Shown: piece after piece, positions 25,601 through 35,890 of the stretch | How the letters are laid out: every line of letters begins with the position of its first letter | How positions within the stretch are numbered: position 1 is the stretch's first letter | Source of the DNA: Paragorgia papillata | Taxonomy: Eukaryota > Cnidaria > Anthozoa > Scleralcyonacea > Coralliidae | DNA: 64,000 nt | Direction of reading: 5' to 3' | Assembly: GCA_035771165.1 (NCBI GenBank) | Contig: JAWNZC010000002.1 | Location: 1,919,501 to 1,983,500, forward strand | The notes under the pieces: generated by a model | The model's database searches: none | What the model saw: only the letters and a program-made list of their open reading frames with translations | What the model was told of the DNA's origin: nothing | Program-made: the position numbers and the translations under genes

Positions 25601-28600
25601 ACAATCTTTCCTTTGAGGAGGACTAGGAGAGCGTGGAGGACTGGAACGTCTCTTCCTTTGAGGAGGGCTGGGAGAGCGTGGGGGTCTGGTACGACCTTTC
25701 CTTCGAGGTGGACTAGGAGAGCGTGGAGGACTGGTACGACTCTTCCAAGGAAATGCATTAGGAGAGAGACTGGAACGAGTTTTCTTCTTACGTGGGCTGG
25801 AACGGTCGTTTCTTGGTGGTGAACTGGGAGAGCGAGGCGTACTTGAACGTTGTCTGTTTCTTGATTGATTGTGAATTGAAGAACTGACAGCAGCCTTCTC
25901 TGATGACTCGCTTCGTGATCGTGCTTTCTTTGACGGCTTTCGTTGTTTGGGTGACGTCATCCGGGAAGTGACGTCACGACGCATAGCTCGATCATCAGAC
26001 TTTTCATTTCTATTTTCTTTTGTTTTTCTTGTTAAACTTCGTGATGATCGTTTTCTTTTCTTCTCACCAGTTTCTTGCTCTCTGTTCTTTTCATTCTGTT
26101 CTTCGTTATTCCTCAACTCTCTTTCTCTGCTTCTTTCCTTGTACGAACTGGACAAGAACATAACCAATTATAATATTAGCTGCTACTCCGAGTGATGAAC
26201 CATACTGGGTGAGTAGAGAAAAACTCTATTCGACCGCGACTGGGATTCGTACCCGGGACCTTCGCTTTATTAGTCCGACGCTCTACCGACTCAGCCTGGT
26301 TCCCAGGCCTCTCTTTTTAACGTCGAGTGGCAGACCGAAATTGTGAGAGGCCTGGAATAAAATGTTTTGCTTGGCCCCAAATCTGGCCCCAAATTATACA
26401 GGCACCAAACGGCCGTTTGGCGGAAAACCAAGGCAGATAACGCTCACGTCGTTCTGCACAATTCTTTATAACATCATATAGCAAGGTTGGTCTACTGCCG
26501 AAACGTTAAAATAGCATATTTCGATTTGTATAAATGTGTTTCAACACAATCACTTCCTACGCCGAACACTACTTTATAAAGCCTCGTATGTAACAACCTT
26601 TTAACGTAATGTAAAACAAAGAAACCTACTCGTTTGCTGTCTGCTCTCAAGAAGAAGTTTGTTTAAGTGCCCTCGTTCATAAAGATTAAAGAATCCGAGC
26701 TCCAGCAGGATTCATAATAGATAAAGATGAACATTTTCCGCTAGTCCTCTCGCTCGATCCCTATTCTGTGACGTCACCAAAATACGTTAGAGAGAAAAGA
26801 GGACTAGGAACTAGTCTGCTACCGACTGAGTTCGTTCATTGAGCTACATGGTTAAAGAGAGTTAAGGCTTTCGATATTACAGAAACTAGATTTCAGTTTT
26901 GAAATATCAAATATAAGTAGCATCATTCCACGACCTATTCCCAACTTGACTATGTAGCTCAGGCGGTAGAGTGTCGGACTAGTAAACCGAAGGTCGCGGG
27001 TTCGAATCCCAGGTATGTTCCTTACCTTTTTCGTTTTCTCACCACTCTTCTCTGTTCATTAGAATCTATTTCTTCTCTCGAACGAGAACGTTGTCTTTCT
27101 TCACTGGAACAAATAATAAACGTTTTCTCTGTCAAAATTCTCAACGTCTATCTCAAGTTTTTTGATTTCCTTTTTACTTACTTTCTGGTTTTCTTTTCTC
27201 TCTCTTCTCTTTCTTCACCCAAAGGTTCACGTTCTGAGCTGCAGTGAATAAATAACTAGTTTTATCTTCTTTCATTGTCATCTCTTTCCAACACTACCCA
27301 AGGTTTACCCTAAGACTAAGTAACTAGATTATAACTGGCAAGTTTTTAACATGTTTTCACATTGGCATATTCCATAAAATAAACAAGAAAGCATGACCAG
27401 TTTTTGCTTAACTCGCTGCTGCTTAGGGTGTCTGAGGGTTCTCCCTTTGATACGTGAAATCATCCGGTGTTAGAGTAAAACAATAAAGGGTCCGTTTTTG
27501 ACTACATAGCTCAGGCAGGAATGGATTAATCACTTGTTAACTTATTGCTGCCTAGGATGTCACAAGGTTCTCTCTTTAATGAGTAAAATCATCTGGTGTT
27601 AGGGTAAAACAATAAAAGGGTCGTTTTTGGCCAGCTCAGGCAGGAATGAGTTAATCACTTGTTAACTTATTGCTGCCTAGCATGTCACAAGGTTCTCTCT
27701 TTAATGAGTAAAATCATCTGGTGTTAAGACAGAGTAAAACAGTAAAGGGGCAATTTTCGGCTGTCTCAGACAGGAATGAATTACAGTAACAAGACTCTTT
27801 CTGTGTCAAGGAAAAAACGTCTCATAAAAAAATTGCTAATGTAAACTTGGTATATTGTATTATACAATACCCTGGTTGCTATGCGTGTTTTCATTGGTTG
27901 TTGTCCATGATCTATTAGAGGGCAGACACATGGACAAGTCAGATCACGTCAGCTGACTTGCTTTTTTCCTTCTTCATGCCCCAAAATCCGGCAAGAGTTA
28001 TAAAACAAATAGATTCCATTTTGTTTTGTTATCTGTTCAGTTATAGATGCACAGAAGACGTCACAACGTGGTAAGGTCATCAGTGACCCACTCGAACGCG
28101 TCTCGTTGGCCACTTTTTTGTTCTTACAACGTTGTAACGTCTGTGCATCTATAACTGAACAGACAACGGCAAAATGGAATGTGACATGAATAATATTTCC
28201 TGACGCAAACAATATAGCTCACTCCAGTTTTGCCTGAAGCAAGAGATACCTGCTTGACTTTGCTCTTTTTCTTCTCTTCTTTTTTGTTTTTTTCTTTTTC
28301 TTTCTGTCAACTTCACTGCAAAATAAAAAGCAATATGGGAGTGAGCGAAATTAATGAATTGGTTGTGGTTAGAAAAGCAGAGTGCAACAAAACGATTTGT
28401 TTAGGACAAGTAAACATTGGTTTCAATTTGATTTAACAAGAAAATCTTTGACATGACTTGTCTTTGAAGCAAGCCCAATCCTCGTTACCTACAAACATTA
28501 AACAAATGAATAAATGAAGAATGCATTGACAACTATTGAGTATTGATATACAAAATAATGTAGAAATGCTAGTTTTATAATTACAAAAAACTATTTTTAC

Positions 28601-31600
28601 AACAGTGAAATATAAGTAGCGTGCTGCGTAGGCATAGAAACAATCGAAATATAGTATTGTAAGGTTAGATACTGTATACTGCCGATACAGAGAACGTAGG
28701 AGTCTAACGTTTCGAGCGAAGGCCCTTCGTCAGAGAGAAACGTCTGACGAAAGGCCTTCGCTCGAAACGTTAGACTCCTACGTTCTCTGTTTCGGCAGTA
28801 TATCTAACCTTACTCAGGCCTTATTGTTCAAGTAAATTATTTTTATAAGCCCGTGCAAGTTCTCTTAGTCTTAGACTCATTCTGTTACCTTTCTGATTCA
28901 GTGTTACCAGCAGAGCTGGAACTTGGATCTGATCTTTTCTTTTTTGCTTTTCTCTTCTTTGATTCATTCAATTTACTAGACAAATAGAAATACCAGTTAT
29001 TTCTTAAGGCTACTTTACTGTATATCAGGTCAACCATATTAGACTGGTTAAACACCCACATCCCAATAACAATATTCGGTGGTGGTGCTAGTCACATCCC
29101 AATAACCATATTTGGTGGTGGTGGTGGTAGTGGTGCTAGTGGTGTTAGTGGTGGTGTTAGTGGTGGTGTTAGTGGTGGTGGTAGTGGTGGTGGTAGTGGT
29201 GGTGGTGTTAGTGTTAGTGGTGGTGTTAGTTGTGGTGGTGATGGTGTTAGTGGTGGTGATGGTGTTAGTGGTGGTGGTGATGGTGTTAGTGGTGGTGTTA
29301 GTTGTGGTGGTGATGGTGTTAGTGGTGGTGGTGATGGTATTAGTGGTGGTGGTGCTAGTGATGGTGTTATTGGTGGTTTTAGTTGTAGTGGTGATGGTGT
29401 TAGTGGTGATGGTGTTAGTAGTGGTGGTGTTGGTGGTGTTAGTAGTGGTGGTGTTGGTGCATGGTGGTGTTAGTTGTAGTGGTGATGATGGTGGTGTTGG
29501 TGGTGGTGGTGGTGGTGATGGTGTTAGTGGTCCTAGTGTCTAGGCTGGCTGAGTGTTGTCCCTTCAATGAATAACAATGTCAAACAACAGACACAGTACA
29601 ATAACCTAGCATTTTATACACACTAACAGTCATGGATTAAACTAATAATGGAGTCCCTTTTTGGCCAGCTCAGGCAGGAATGGTGATAAATTATTAATGT
29701 TCTGACATGACAAAGTGAAACAACAAAAGGGTCATTCTTGGCTGACTCAGACAGGAATGAGTTAATAAATATAACATTCAAAAAAAATACATTAAATTTT
29801 AGTCTTACCTTACAAAGGCAAAAAATTACACCAAGAAACAATGAACGTTCTACCTACAGTGTATACAACTATGGCTGGGAAATAGAAAAATCCACAATTT
29901 AGCTAGATGTACAAATACCAGTATTTTCAATACTTTGAAAAATTTAATCTAATGCTTCTTATTTATGTCACTGCAGTCACTCTGATATTTTCATGCATTT
30001 TGAGTTTTGCATACTGGCTTAAGTTACCAGACCCATAGCAAGTGGTGAAGTGCTGAGTGAGAGGGCTTATTGATAATTGGATTTGAGCTAATGGGTTTAC
30101 ACTGTGGGTGCAAATATTGTTTATTTTATCATTTTAATGATAGTCTTCAAATAAGTGCTAAACACTTCCCCATCTTGCACTACTGTAGTTTCTGGTAAAA
30201 TTCAGGAGGACATGCCCCTCCTCAAAAACAGGCCTGGTCATTAGTACAGTGGATTTTTGATGTCAAATTATGATATAAACTTGATTCAGCATGCAAAACT
30301 TGCAGCATCTATGAGTGCAGAAAATGTGCAAAATAATGCTGCATAATGTCAACACAGCAATATAACTACCAGCTGCTAACATGCTATATATATATATATA
30401 TATAATTTTATATGAAAACTTAGCACCTTCAATCACCACTCATTTCTTTAGCTTTTCACCTAACATCAAGAAGGCTGGTATATACTGTAAGCACCAGTTA
30501 GACACGATACAGTTTCAACCTCTCAACTATTACTGTTTAGTACGAAAGTTTGTAAGATCTTACTAAGATCTGCATTTTTCTATTTCCACTAAGCAGCAAG
30601 AGTTGTTTGTACAGTACCAGTATATAGTTGTTATGAATACACCTCAAGAAATTTTATAGTTTTTGTTCAAAGGCATTTCATAACAGACTTCAAATTAAGA
30701 TCATACAGTTTAAAATCTACTTTTTCATGAAGTTGGGCAATTGATAAACTGTTGAGTATTTAATTTTCAGCTTAAATTTCAACTCTTTTACATACATACA
30801 GAAAATATGTATCATATCAGTTATATAATTATGTTCTTTCTCCTATGTCATTTATTATTCTACCATTTTTATTAAACAGCATTTCAAGATGTCTATTTAC
30901 CTTATTTCTAGTTTCCTCATTTCTTGTTCTTTTTCTTCTTTTACTTTCATCCTTTCAATAGCTTGCAGTTCCTGGTTGAATGCACTACCACCTTTATAAT
31001 CATCTTTTATCCCAAAAGCTTCCTTAAATTTTGCATTTTTCTCTTCATTTGCTTGTGCAATTTGATGAGTTTCAGTCAAGCTGACAATAAAACAAAGTTG
31101 AACTGAGGTATACATGTACCTACTATCTACCCAAATTAATTTCTAATCTTGTATAATCTTCCTGGTTATAAAAAGTACTATATACACAGTATCGGCAGTA
31201 TCAATAACATTTCAATTTAAACATTTTCACTTACATTGGTTTTCCTTTCTTTTCTTTCTCATCATTAAACCCTCCTTCTTCCATCAATTTTTCTCGTAAC
31301 ACCGACACTTGACTTTCAATTTCATCTGGTGAAAATCTATAAATTAAAAAAACACTGACACTATTTTCCCCCCTCAACAAATTACCATAACTATTGAACA
31401 ATTTCCCCTAGCTGCCCAAACTACACCTCTAACCTTCTATATTAATTCCTCTGTTTCACCAAAGTACATCCTAGATTATACCTCTAAGAATGCCACTGGC
31501 GGAGCTTAAGACTGGACTATAAGATTCATTATTGTACATACCATCTTGTTTCACCATCTCGTATTGTCACCACTCATTTTAGTACAAGATTATTTATAGA

Positions 31601-32611
31601 CTCTAGATTAGCACACATCACTCGGCTGCTGATGGCTTAAGCCTACAGACTTAGTGTTTGACACAAGTATCCGTGAAACTGCAGTTTTCCTGACTTGGGC
31701 AAAAATTGTACCATTACTCCTATATTATTTAATTTAACACCTGACAATTTTACTCATCAAAGAAAGAACTCCCAGTCAGCCTGCAAGGTGTCTGAGGGTT
31801 CTCCCTTTGATGAGTAAAATCATCTAGCATTAGACAAAGCAAAACAATAAAGTGGTTGTTTTTGGCTGGCTCAAGTAGGAATGGGTTAATATACTGTAGT
31901 CCAGACTGGAAAGTTTTAGCCACGCAATTTGCATTGGCCATGCAATTTTTTAAAAAATTACCTGTAATCATTGACTTTTAATGCAGATTTGGCAAAAACT
32001 GCATGAAAATTCAATTGTAGCTGCCATTTTATTCACAGCCACCCTGGAAACAACTTATTTTCCAACACGAGCCTGTGCAATTTTCACGAGATGCCCACAC
32101 AAAATGGTGGCTGGAATTTGATTGCCACAGCGCATTTTACAAACTGTCCAATGTGGACTGTATGTTTGCAGCCAAGTAAAGTTTTAATAATTTTGTAAGT
32201 TTGGCTTGGACTTAAATAATTTCACAAAAGACGTGTAGAAACACCATTTTCTTTTTAAAATGGTGTTCCTATATTTATTTTACAAGCGAGTGAGTTTCAC
32301 CTTGCAGAGATTTAATTATTATGCCAACACGTGCAAGACACCATGACCATACATACACATATGAAACTTACCCTTGTTCTTCCAAAGTGTCTTGCAATTC
32401 AGTACATTGTACTTCAATCTGTCGCTTTCTCTCATGCTCTAAGATTTCTTTATTTGGCTTCTTTGTCATAGTTTGTTCAAACTTGGCCAGGTCCACTTCA
32501 TTTTGATAACCAACTCTTTCTTTTTGGTTGCGTACGAAAGACAAGTTTCGAATCACATAACCATTCGTTCCCGAACCACGCGGTGTTGGTTAGACCAATA
32601 CCGTTGTACAT
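22626..32611 (-). CDS. SRRM2: SRRM2/Cwf21-type serine/arginine repetitive matrix protein
   Basis: SRRM2 (SRm300, yeast Cwf21) is a nuclear spliceosome protein bound near the catalytic centre. Coding exons: 32611-32372, 31336-31235, 31080-30901, 28975-28889, 28315-28250, 27238-27182, 27103-27026, 26147-23355 and 22827-22626, giving about 1267 aa. The N-terminus MYNGIGL/PTPRGSGTNGYV, the cwf21 block KRPN-like KKPNKEILEHERKRQIE and the TETHQIAQANEEKNAKFKEA segment are diagnostic. Lysine-rich small exons follow. Exon 8 (2.8 kb) encodes an RS domain built on a 15-residue unit (SPPRSPSPPQRKGRS), then a poly-Ser/acidic stretch. The last exon is Ser-rich and ends at TGA 22626-22628. Between MYNGIGL and PTPRG there is one extra A (near 32590), which breaks the frame. 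All other phases close. Confidence 0.92.
22911..23285. mobile_element. MITE with GGGACTTTAAG...GGACGACGACGG ends
   Basis: The left end CTAGGGACTTTAAGATGC and GGACGACGACGG is mirrored by GTCGTCGTTGAGGTTGACGT and AAAGTCTCTA. It lies in the last SRRM2 intron. The interior resembles that of 45708-46062, so the two form one family. Confidence 0.7.
24560..25760 (-). repeat. 45-bp coding tandem repeat in SRRM2
   Basis: About 24 units of 45 bp encode the SR-rich 15-mer. Variation is mostly synonymous or conservative (Gly/Asp/Cys after the Arg-Lys pair, Pro/Ala/Leu within the Ser-Pro block). A second, less regular series with RRRPSPPRSASPPKR units covers 23900-24420. Confidence 0.9.
26216..26357 (-). 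repeat. tRNA-like SINE fragment with hairpin
   Basis: On the minus strand GGCTGAGTCGGTAGAGCGTC, GGACTAATAAAGCGAAGGT and GGGTACGAATCCC resemble A and B boxes, but the stems do not close. An adjacent CCAGGCCTCTC/GAGAGGCCTGG inverted pair (26306-26357) forms a hairpin. It is in an SRRM2 intron. Confidence 0.5.
26948..27018 (+). repeat. tRNA-Thr(AGT)-like sequence, probably SINE-derived
   Basis: TGTAGCTCAGGCGGTAGAGT, loop CTAGTAA with anticodon AGT, and CGCGGGTTCGAATCCC match tRNA internal promoter boxes. The acceptor strands GACTATG and GTATGTT do not pair, so a functional tRNA is unlikely. It ends just 8 bp from the donor side of SRRM2 exon 27103-27026, on the other strand. Confidence 0.5.
27408..27785. 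repeat. Three tandem copies of the core-conserved foldback repeat (d, e, f)
   Basis: Units of about 125 bp start near 27408, 27535 and 27660. Each contains GAG(T)AAAATCATC(T)GGTGT, AAACAATAAA and CTCAGGCAGGAATG, and ends in TTAATCAC. Array formation by local duplication is clear for units 2 and 3, which are nearly identical. Confidence 0.88.
27862..28180 (+). mobile_element. Foldback element, GACGTCACAACGTGG family, copy 3
   Basis: Begins ATACCCTGGTTGCTATGCGT and ends with ATAACTGAACAGACAACGG. It has the same layout as 20383-20712 and a shortened right inner arm. It lies in an SRRM2 intron. Confidence 0.87.
28660..28812. repeat. Near-perfect long hairpin
   Basis: Arms of about 65-70 bp include AGAGAACGTAGGAGTCTAAC, GTTTCGAGCGAAGGC and their complements. 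The loop is short, around AGAGAAACGT. The outermost parts (GTAAGGTTAGATACTG) also pair. It lies in an SRRM2 intron. Confidence 0.92.
29066..29541. repeat. GGT-rich microsatellite
   Basis: About 480 bp of GGTGGTGTTAGTGGT-type repeats in an SRRM2 intron. The poly-Val reading frame is an artefact. Confidence 0.93.
29630..29765. repeat. Core-conserved foldback repeat, partial copies g
   Basis: Two adjacent fragments each retain GGCCAGCTCAGGCAGGAATG-like or GGCTGACTCAGACAGGAATG ends but lack most of the core. Confidence 0.65.
31770..31891. repeat. Core-conserved foldback repeat, copy h
   Basis: Contains TGAGGGTTCTCCCTTTGATG, AGTAAAATCATCTAGCATTA, ACAATAAA and GGCTCAAGTAGGAATGGGTT. It lies in the first SRRM2 intron. 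Confidence 0.83.
31894..32163. mobile_element. MITE with TACTGTAGTCCAGACTGG ends
   Basis: The left end ACTGTAGTCCAGACTGGAAA is mirrored by CCAATGTGGACTGTA on the right. Inner pairs such as GCCACGCAATTTGCA also have complements. It abuts copy h directly. Confidence 0.6.
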
Positions 32612-32734
32612 TTCTAGTCTAATTAATCTATCTTTGACGGTTGTAAAGCAGAAAAACGTTCACTTTTACATATTTCTTTGAAGAGAAAATCACAACTCTC
32701 TCAATGACAATGACTCTTACACAATCGCATTCAA
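32612..32734. promoter_or_regulatory. Putative divergent promoter, SRRM2 / small ORF
   Basis: Only 123 bp separates the SRRM2 ATG from a plus-strand ATG. The plus start sits in CAAAATGGCGGC, a match to the YY1-type start-site motif AANATGGCGGC known from metazoan housekeeping promoters. Promoter function is inferred from spacing and motif. Confidence 0.45.
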
Positions 32735-32985
32735 AATGGCGGCCTTTACCCAGCCTACCCAGGGTACCTTGCGCAACTACCAACTGGCACAGGGAGCTCA
32801 AGCTATTATTTTGAGAAATCAGATGCCAAAAATTGGGGTATATAATTATATGAAAAACCACTTTATAACAGTAGAATTGCCCAACCAAATATATTCGTTA
32901 GTTCTTTTTTGGTGGTCCAGCTTTGAAGTCTACTTGTCTAAATTTTGGGGGAGGGGGGTTAAGGCCAGTGATTTGGGCCGGTGAA
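32735..32985 (+). CDS. Small unrecognised ORF divergent from SRRM2
   Basis: The 82-codon ORF begins MAAFTQPTQGTLRNYQLAQG and continues AQAIILRNQMPKIG. A plausible donor (GTATAT) follows the Gly at about 32838. The codons before this point look like real protein (mixed polar and helical). After it the frame becomes low quality and ends in a G-rich tract. It could be exon 1 of a small gene, or a promoter-associated ORF. No further plus-strand exon was found before MRPL44. Confidence 0.35.
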
Positions 32986-33125
32986 TGCAAATTGACTGAG
33001 GACCCCCCCCCCAGTAGCTCCGTCATACCACTGTTTGTATATATTATAAAATTATTTTTTTATTTATTTACATGTCAGTAAATCCTTCAAACCACTTTGT
33101 ACAAGTTTATTTAATTAATAAATTA

Positions 33126-35768
33126 TTATATGTGTAATTTATTTGCTTTGTCTGAGGGAAGTCCATGTGGTTGAGGAATGCTGGATTTCAGTACTTTTGC
33201 CAACGCTGAACAATATGCCTGAAAATGTAAAACATAATGTTTGAAAATATAGACAATTGCATGTTGTGATATGTTCCCATGCCCCAAGATAGCTTGTATA
33301 TAGGACGACGAAGGATAATTAAACAAAGAAATGACTTTTACCTCGTGTTTGGCCTTTTCTAGAATAGAACTGACACCTAAATTGAAAGATAATGTATTTG
33401 TTGGTGAGCGGAGCAAAGAAGACACTGGAGTAAGCTAATAAAAACACAACTACTAAAAAATATAATTTTCTGTACCTTTTGCTAACAGTAAGTTTGAGCT
33501 AAATATTCCTACAACATATGCTGGAGTATCTGTATGTTTTCCACTGGAACTTATAATTCTTCAAAATACGACAAAAATAAATATTAAGTGGGTGTGTCTA
33601 CCCCCCTACAAATCTTCAATTAATCCACAAATTATATGGTACATCAAAATATTCCTCTAGTTACCTAGCAACAGGATTCTCTTTTTTTAGTTGTTGAAGT
33701 AAAGTTGTTAACAATATTTCCAGATTTTTAAATTTAATAATGGATTCTAGTTCTTGACCATATAGTTCCACAAGAATGAAATCATGGACAAATGAGCGAG
33801 CTTCATCAGAGCCCTAATTAGAGGTGTAATTAGAAAAAGGGGTGTAATTAGAGAGGGGGTGTAATTAGAGAGGGGGTGTAATTAGAGAGAGGGTGTGTAA
33901 TTAGAGAGAAGGGGTGTAATTAGAGAGAGGGTGTGTAATTAGAGAGAAGGGGTGTAATTAGAGAGAGGGTGTGTAATTAGAGAGAAGGGGTGTAATTAGA
34001 GAGAGGGTGTTGAATTAGAGAGAAGGGGTGTAATTAGAAAGAAGGGGTGTAATTAGAGAGAAGAGGTGTAATTAGAAAGAAGGAGTGTAATTAGAGAGAA
34101 GGGGTGTAATCAGATAATCAGAGAAAAGGGGTGTAATTAGAGAGAGGGGGTGTAATTAGAGAGAAGGGGTGTAATTAGAGAGAAGGGGTGTAATTAGAGA
34201 GAAGGGGTGTAATTAGTGTAATTAGAATGAAAACAATTTTCTCACCTCTCTTAAATATAGAGATGCAATAAGAGCAAGAATTGAATCTGATATTATATCT
34301 TCCTTTGTTACATTAGTCTCGAGAATTTCTTCTGAAGAGTCCAAGTCATACTACAAAATATTATGAAAATCACTCAGGAATCAATCAACTATAATTACTG
34401 GTCAGATTCGAAGTAGTACATTACTCACAGGTGTTCGTATTAATTCTGGAATGGACAAAGATCTAGCAACTTTGACTAATATTCGTCTGCTTACTAAATA
34501 ATCTTGAATACTTCTGTAAAAAAGAAAGATATTTATTTAGAACAAACTATCATCTGATTTCAAATCAATCAAATATTTTAAAAGACCATCTATAAAATGA
34601 GAATGGGTAAATAGGGTGAGAAAGCAGAAACTAGAATTATTATCTTAGAATACCTCAATCCATAACTTGGAAAACTTGTTAATGAGCAAAATAAAAATTC
34701 ACCAATAAACTGAGTAGTGATATTGAAACCTTAAAAAAACAAAAAAAAAAATATTTAAGAAAAATGATTTATTCCTGTCATTATGCTTAATTATGTACCA
34801 CTGCCTAGAATGTGTGAGGGTTCTCCCTTTGATGAGTAAAATCGTCTGACAATTAGACAGAGTAAAAAAAAAATGGGCTATTTTGGCTAGCTCATGATCA
34901 GGCAGGAATGGGTTACTGTCATTTGCACCTAAATGGAAACAGTGACCATCAAAACATGTTCAAAACATGTTCTAAAGTTAGTCGTTTTGAAATTGACCCC
35001 ATGGGATTGGCAAGACGTGATTGGCTAAGAGCACAAACATGTACGTATCGAAGGGAAACACAATATGTTTTTTGACATTGACACTGAACATGTTTTGATG
35101 GGCAGTGTTTCCTTTAATTTAGGTGTAAGCAACTGTAACTAGCCTTATCTTTCTATTTTTGCTTTTATTTAGTGAATAAATACTTACCTAAAACTGCCAG
35201 TTTATCATTATGTTCAACCTCATCTGCTCGATCACTGGTGAGAAAACTTTTATGTGTAAGAGCTATTCTTAAAAGATCATTACCAGGATCAAGACTCAGT
35301 CGATGAGAAAAAGCAAATAATTCTTTCTCATAGTTTGTAGAAATAAACATTTTGTAATCAAATTTTCTGAAAATACAAACACATAAAAATTAAAAAACAG
35401 TTGATATAAATTTGTACAATTATATCAAGACTAACCTTGGCTTCTGCTTCTTCAGTTCTGCCATTTTCTTATTCCACTCTCTTCTCCTCGTGTCCCTAGC
35501 ACTTCCTTTGTAAAATCTTGTTGCTAAAAACAATCTCACAAAGTTTTTCCACGATATATTTATACAGTACTATTTCTTTTTACATTTATACATACTTTAT
35601 ATATTTTTATTTTTAAACATACCACTATTACTGCCAAATAAAAACGAAATAAAACCTACCTGAAACAAGTGGAGTGCATTTAACGAAACATTTTCCGAAG
35701 GTATGGCCAGGTATTGATGGAAACAACAATATTGTCAAATTCAGTCTTAACCTTGAAACAGCCGCCAT
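33126..35768 (-). CDS. MRPL44: MRPL44, mitochondrial large ribosomal subunit protein (RNase III fold)
   Basis: mL44 is a structural mitoribosome protein with a degenerate RNase III domain and a double-stranded-RNA-binding fold. Exons: 35768-35660, 35523-35436, 35366-35188, 34729-34654, 34513-34429, 34350-34246, 33813-33665, 33558-33476, 33376-33342 and 33218-33126, giving 1002 nt and 333 aa against 332 in human. Blocks supporting the call are REWNKKMAELKKQKPR, FAFSHRLSLDPGNDLLRIAL, LVKVARSLSIPELIRTP, the C-terminal YVVGIFSSNLLLAKGV and ILEKAKHEAYCSALAKVL. The Arg/Ser-rich N-terminus (MAAVSRLRLNLTILLF) fits a mitochondrial presequence. RNase III catalytic acidic residues are not evident, as expected for this family. 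The ATG lies in CAATATGGCGGC, a YY1-like motif. It is divergent from MRPL57. Confidence 0.93.
33815..34222. repeat. 17-18 bp minisatellite (GTAATTAGAGAGAAGGGGT)
   Basis: About 22 units alternate GAGAGGGTGTGTAATTAGA and GAGAAGGGGTGTAATTAGA. They fill the intron between MRPL44 exons 34350-34246 and 33813-33665 and start right at the acceptor region (CTAATTAG). Confidence 0.92.
34798..34917. repeat. Core-conserved foldback repeat, copy i
   Basis: Contains TGAGGGTTCTCCCTTTGATG, AGTAAAATCGTCTGACAATT and CAGGCAGGAATGGGTTA. It lies in an MRPL44 intron and directly abuts the next MITE. Confidence 0.8.
34913..35143. mobile_element. MITE with TTACTGTCATTTGCACCTAA ends
   Basis: Left arm TTGCACCTAAATGGAAACAG plus CATCAAAACATGTTC. 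The right arm is its complement (GAACATGTTTTGATG, TTAGGTGTAAGCAACTGTAA). It lies in an MRPL44 intron. Confidence 0.85.
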
Positions 35769-35890
35769 ATTGAAATTCAGCGGTAGAAACTAGGGGCTCG
35801 TAGTTGAGCCAGCGATAAATCAGCGGTTTATCACAACCTCATCCCCAGGCTCTTGTTAAACGTGGCGCGCGAGAAATTTAAAAAGTGAAA
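35769..35890. promoter_or_regulatory. Bidirectional promoter of MRPL44 and MRPL57
   Basis: Only 122 bp separates the two start codons, so the regulatory region must be shared. It contains inverted GCGATAAATCAGCGGTTTAT sequence and a GGCGCGC box near MRPL57. The YY1-like GCCGCCATATTG overlaps the MRPL44 start. Confidence 0.7.

Noticed and set aside
23803..25758. Long minus-strand ORF overlapping SRRM2 in another frame, plus plus-strand ORFs rich in WNDLSF
   Set aside because: They are frame shadows of the 45-bp SRRM2 repeat, which keeps every frame open.
26216..27018. Two possible tRNA genes
   Set aside because: A and B box sequences are present, but acceptor and T stems do not pair. tRNA-derived SINEs fit better.
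29112..29543. Poly-Val ORF
   Set aside because: GGT microsatellite within an SRRM2 intron.
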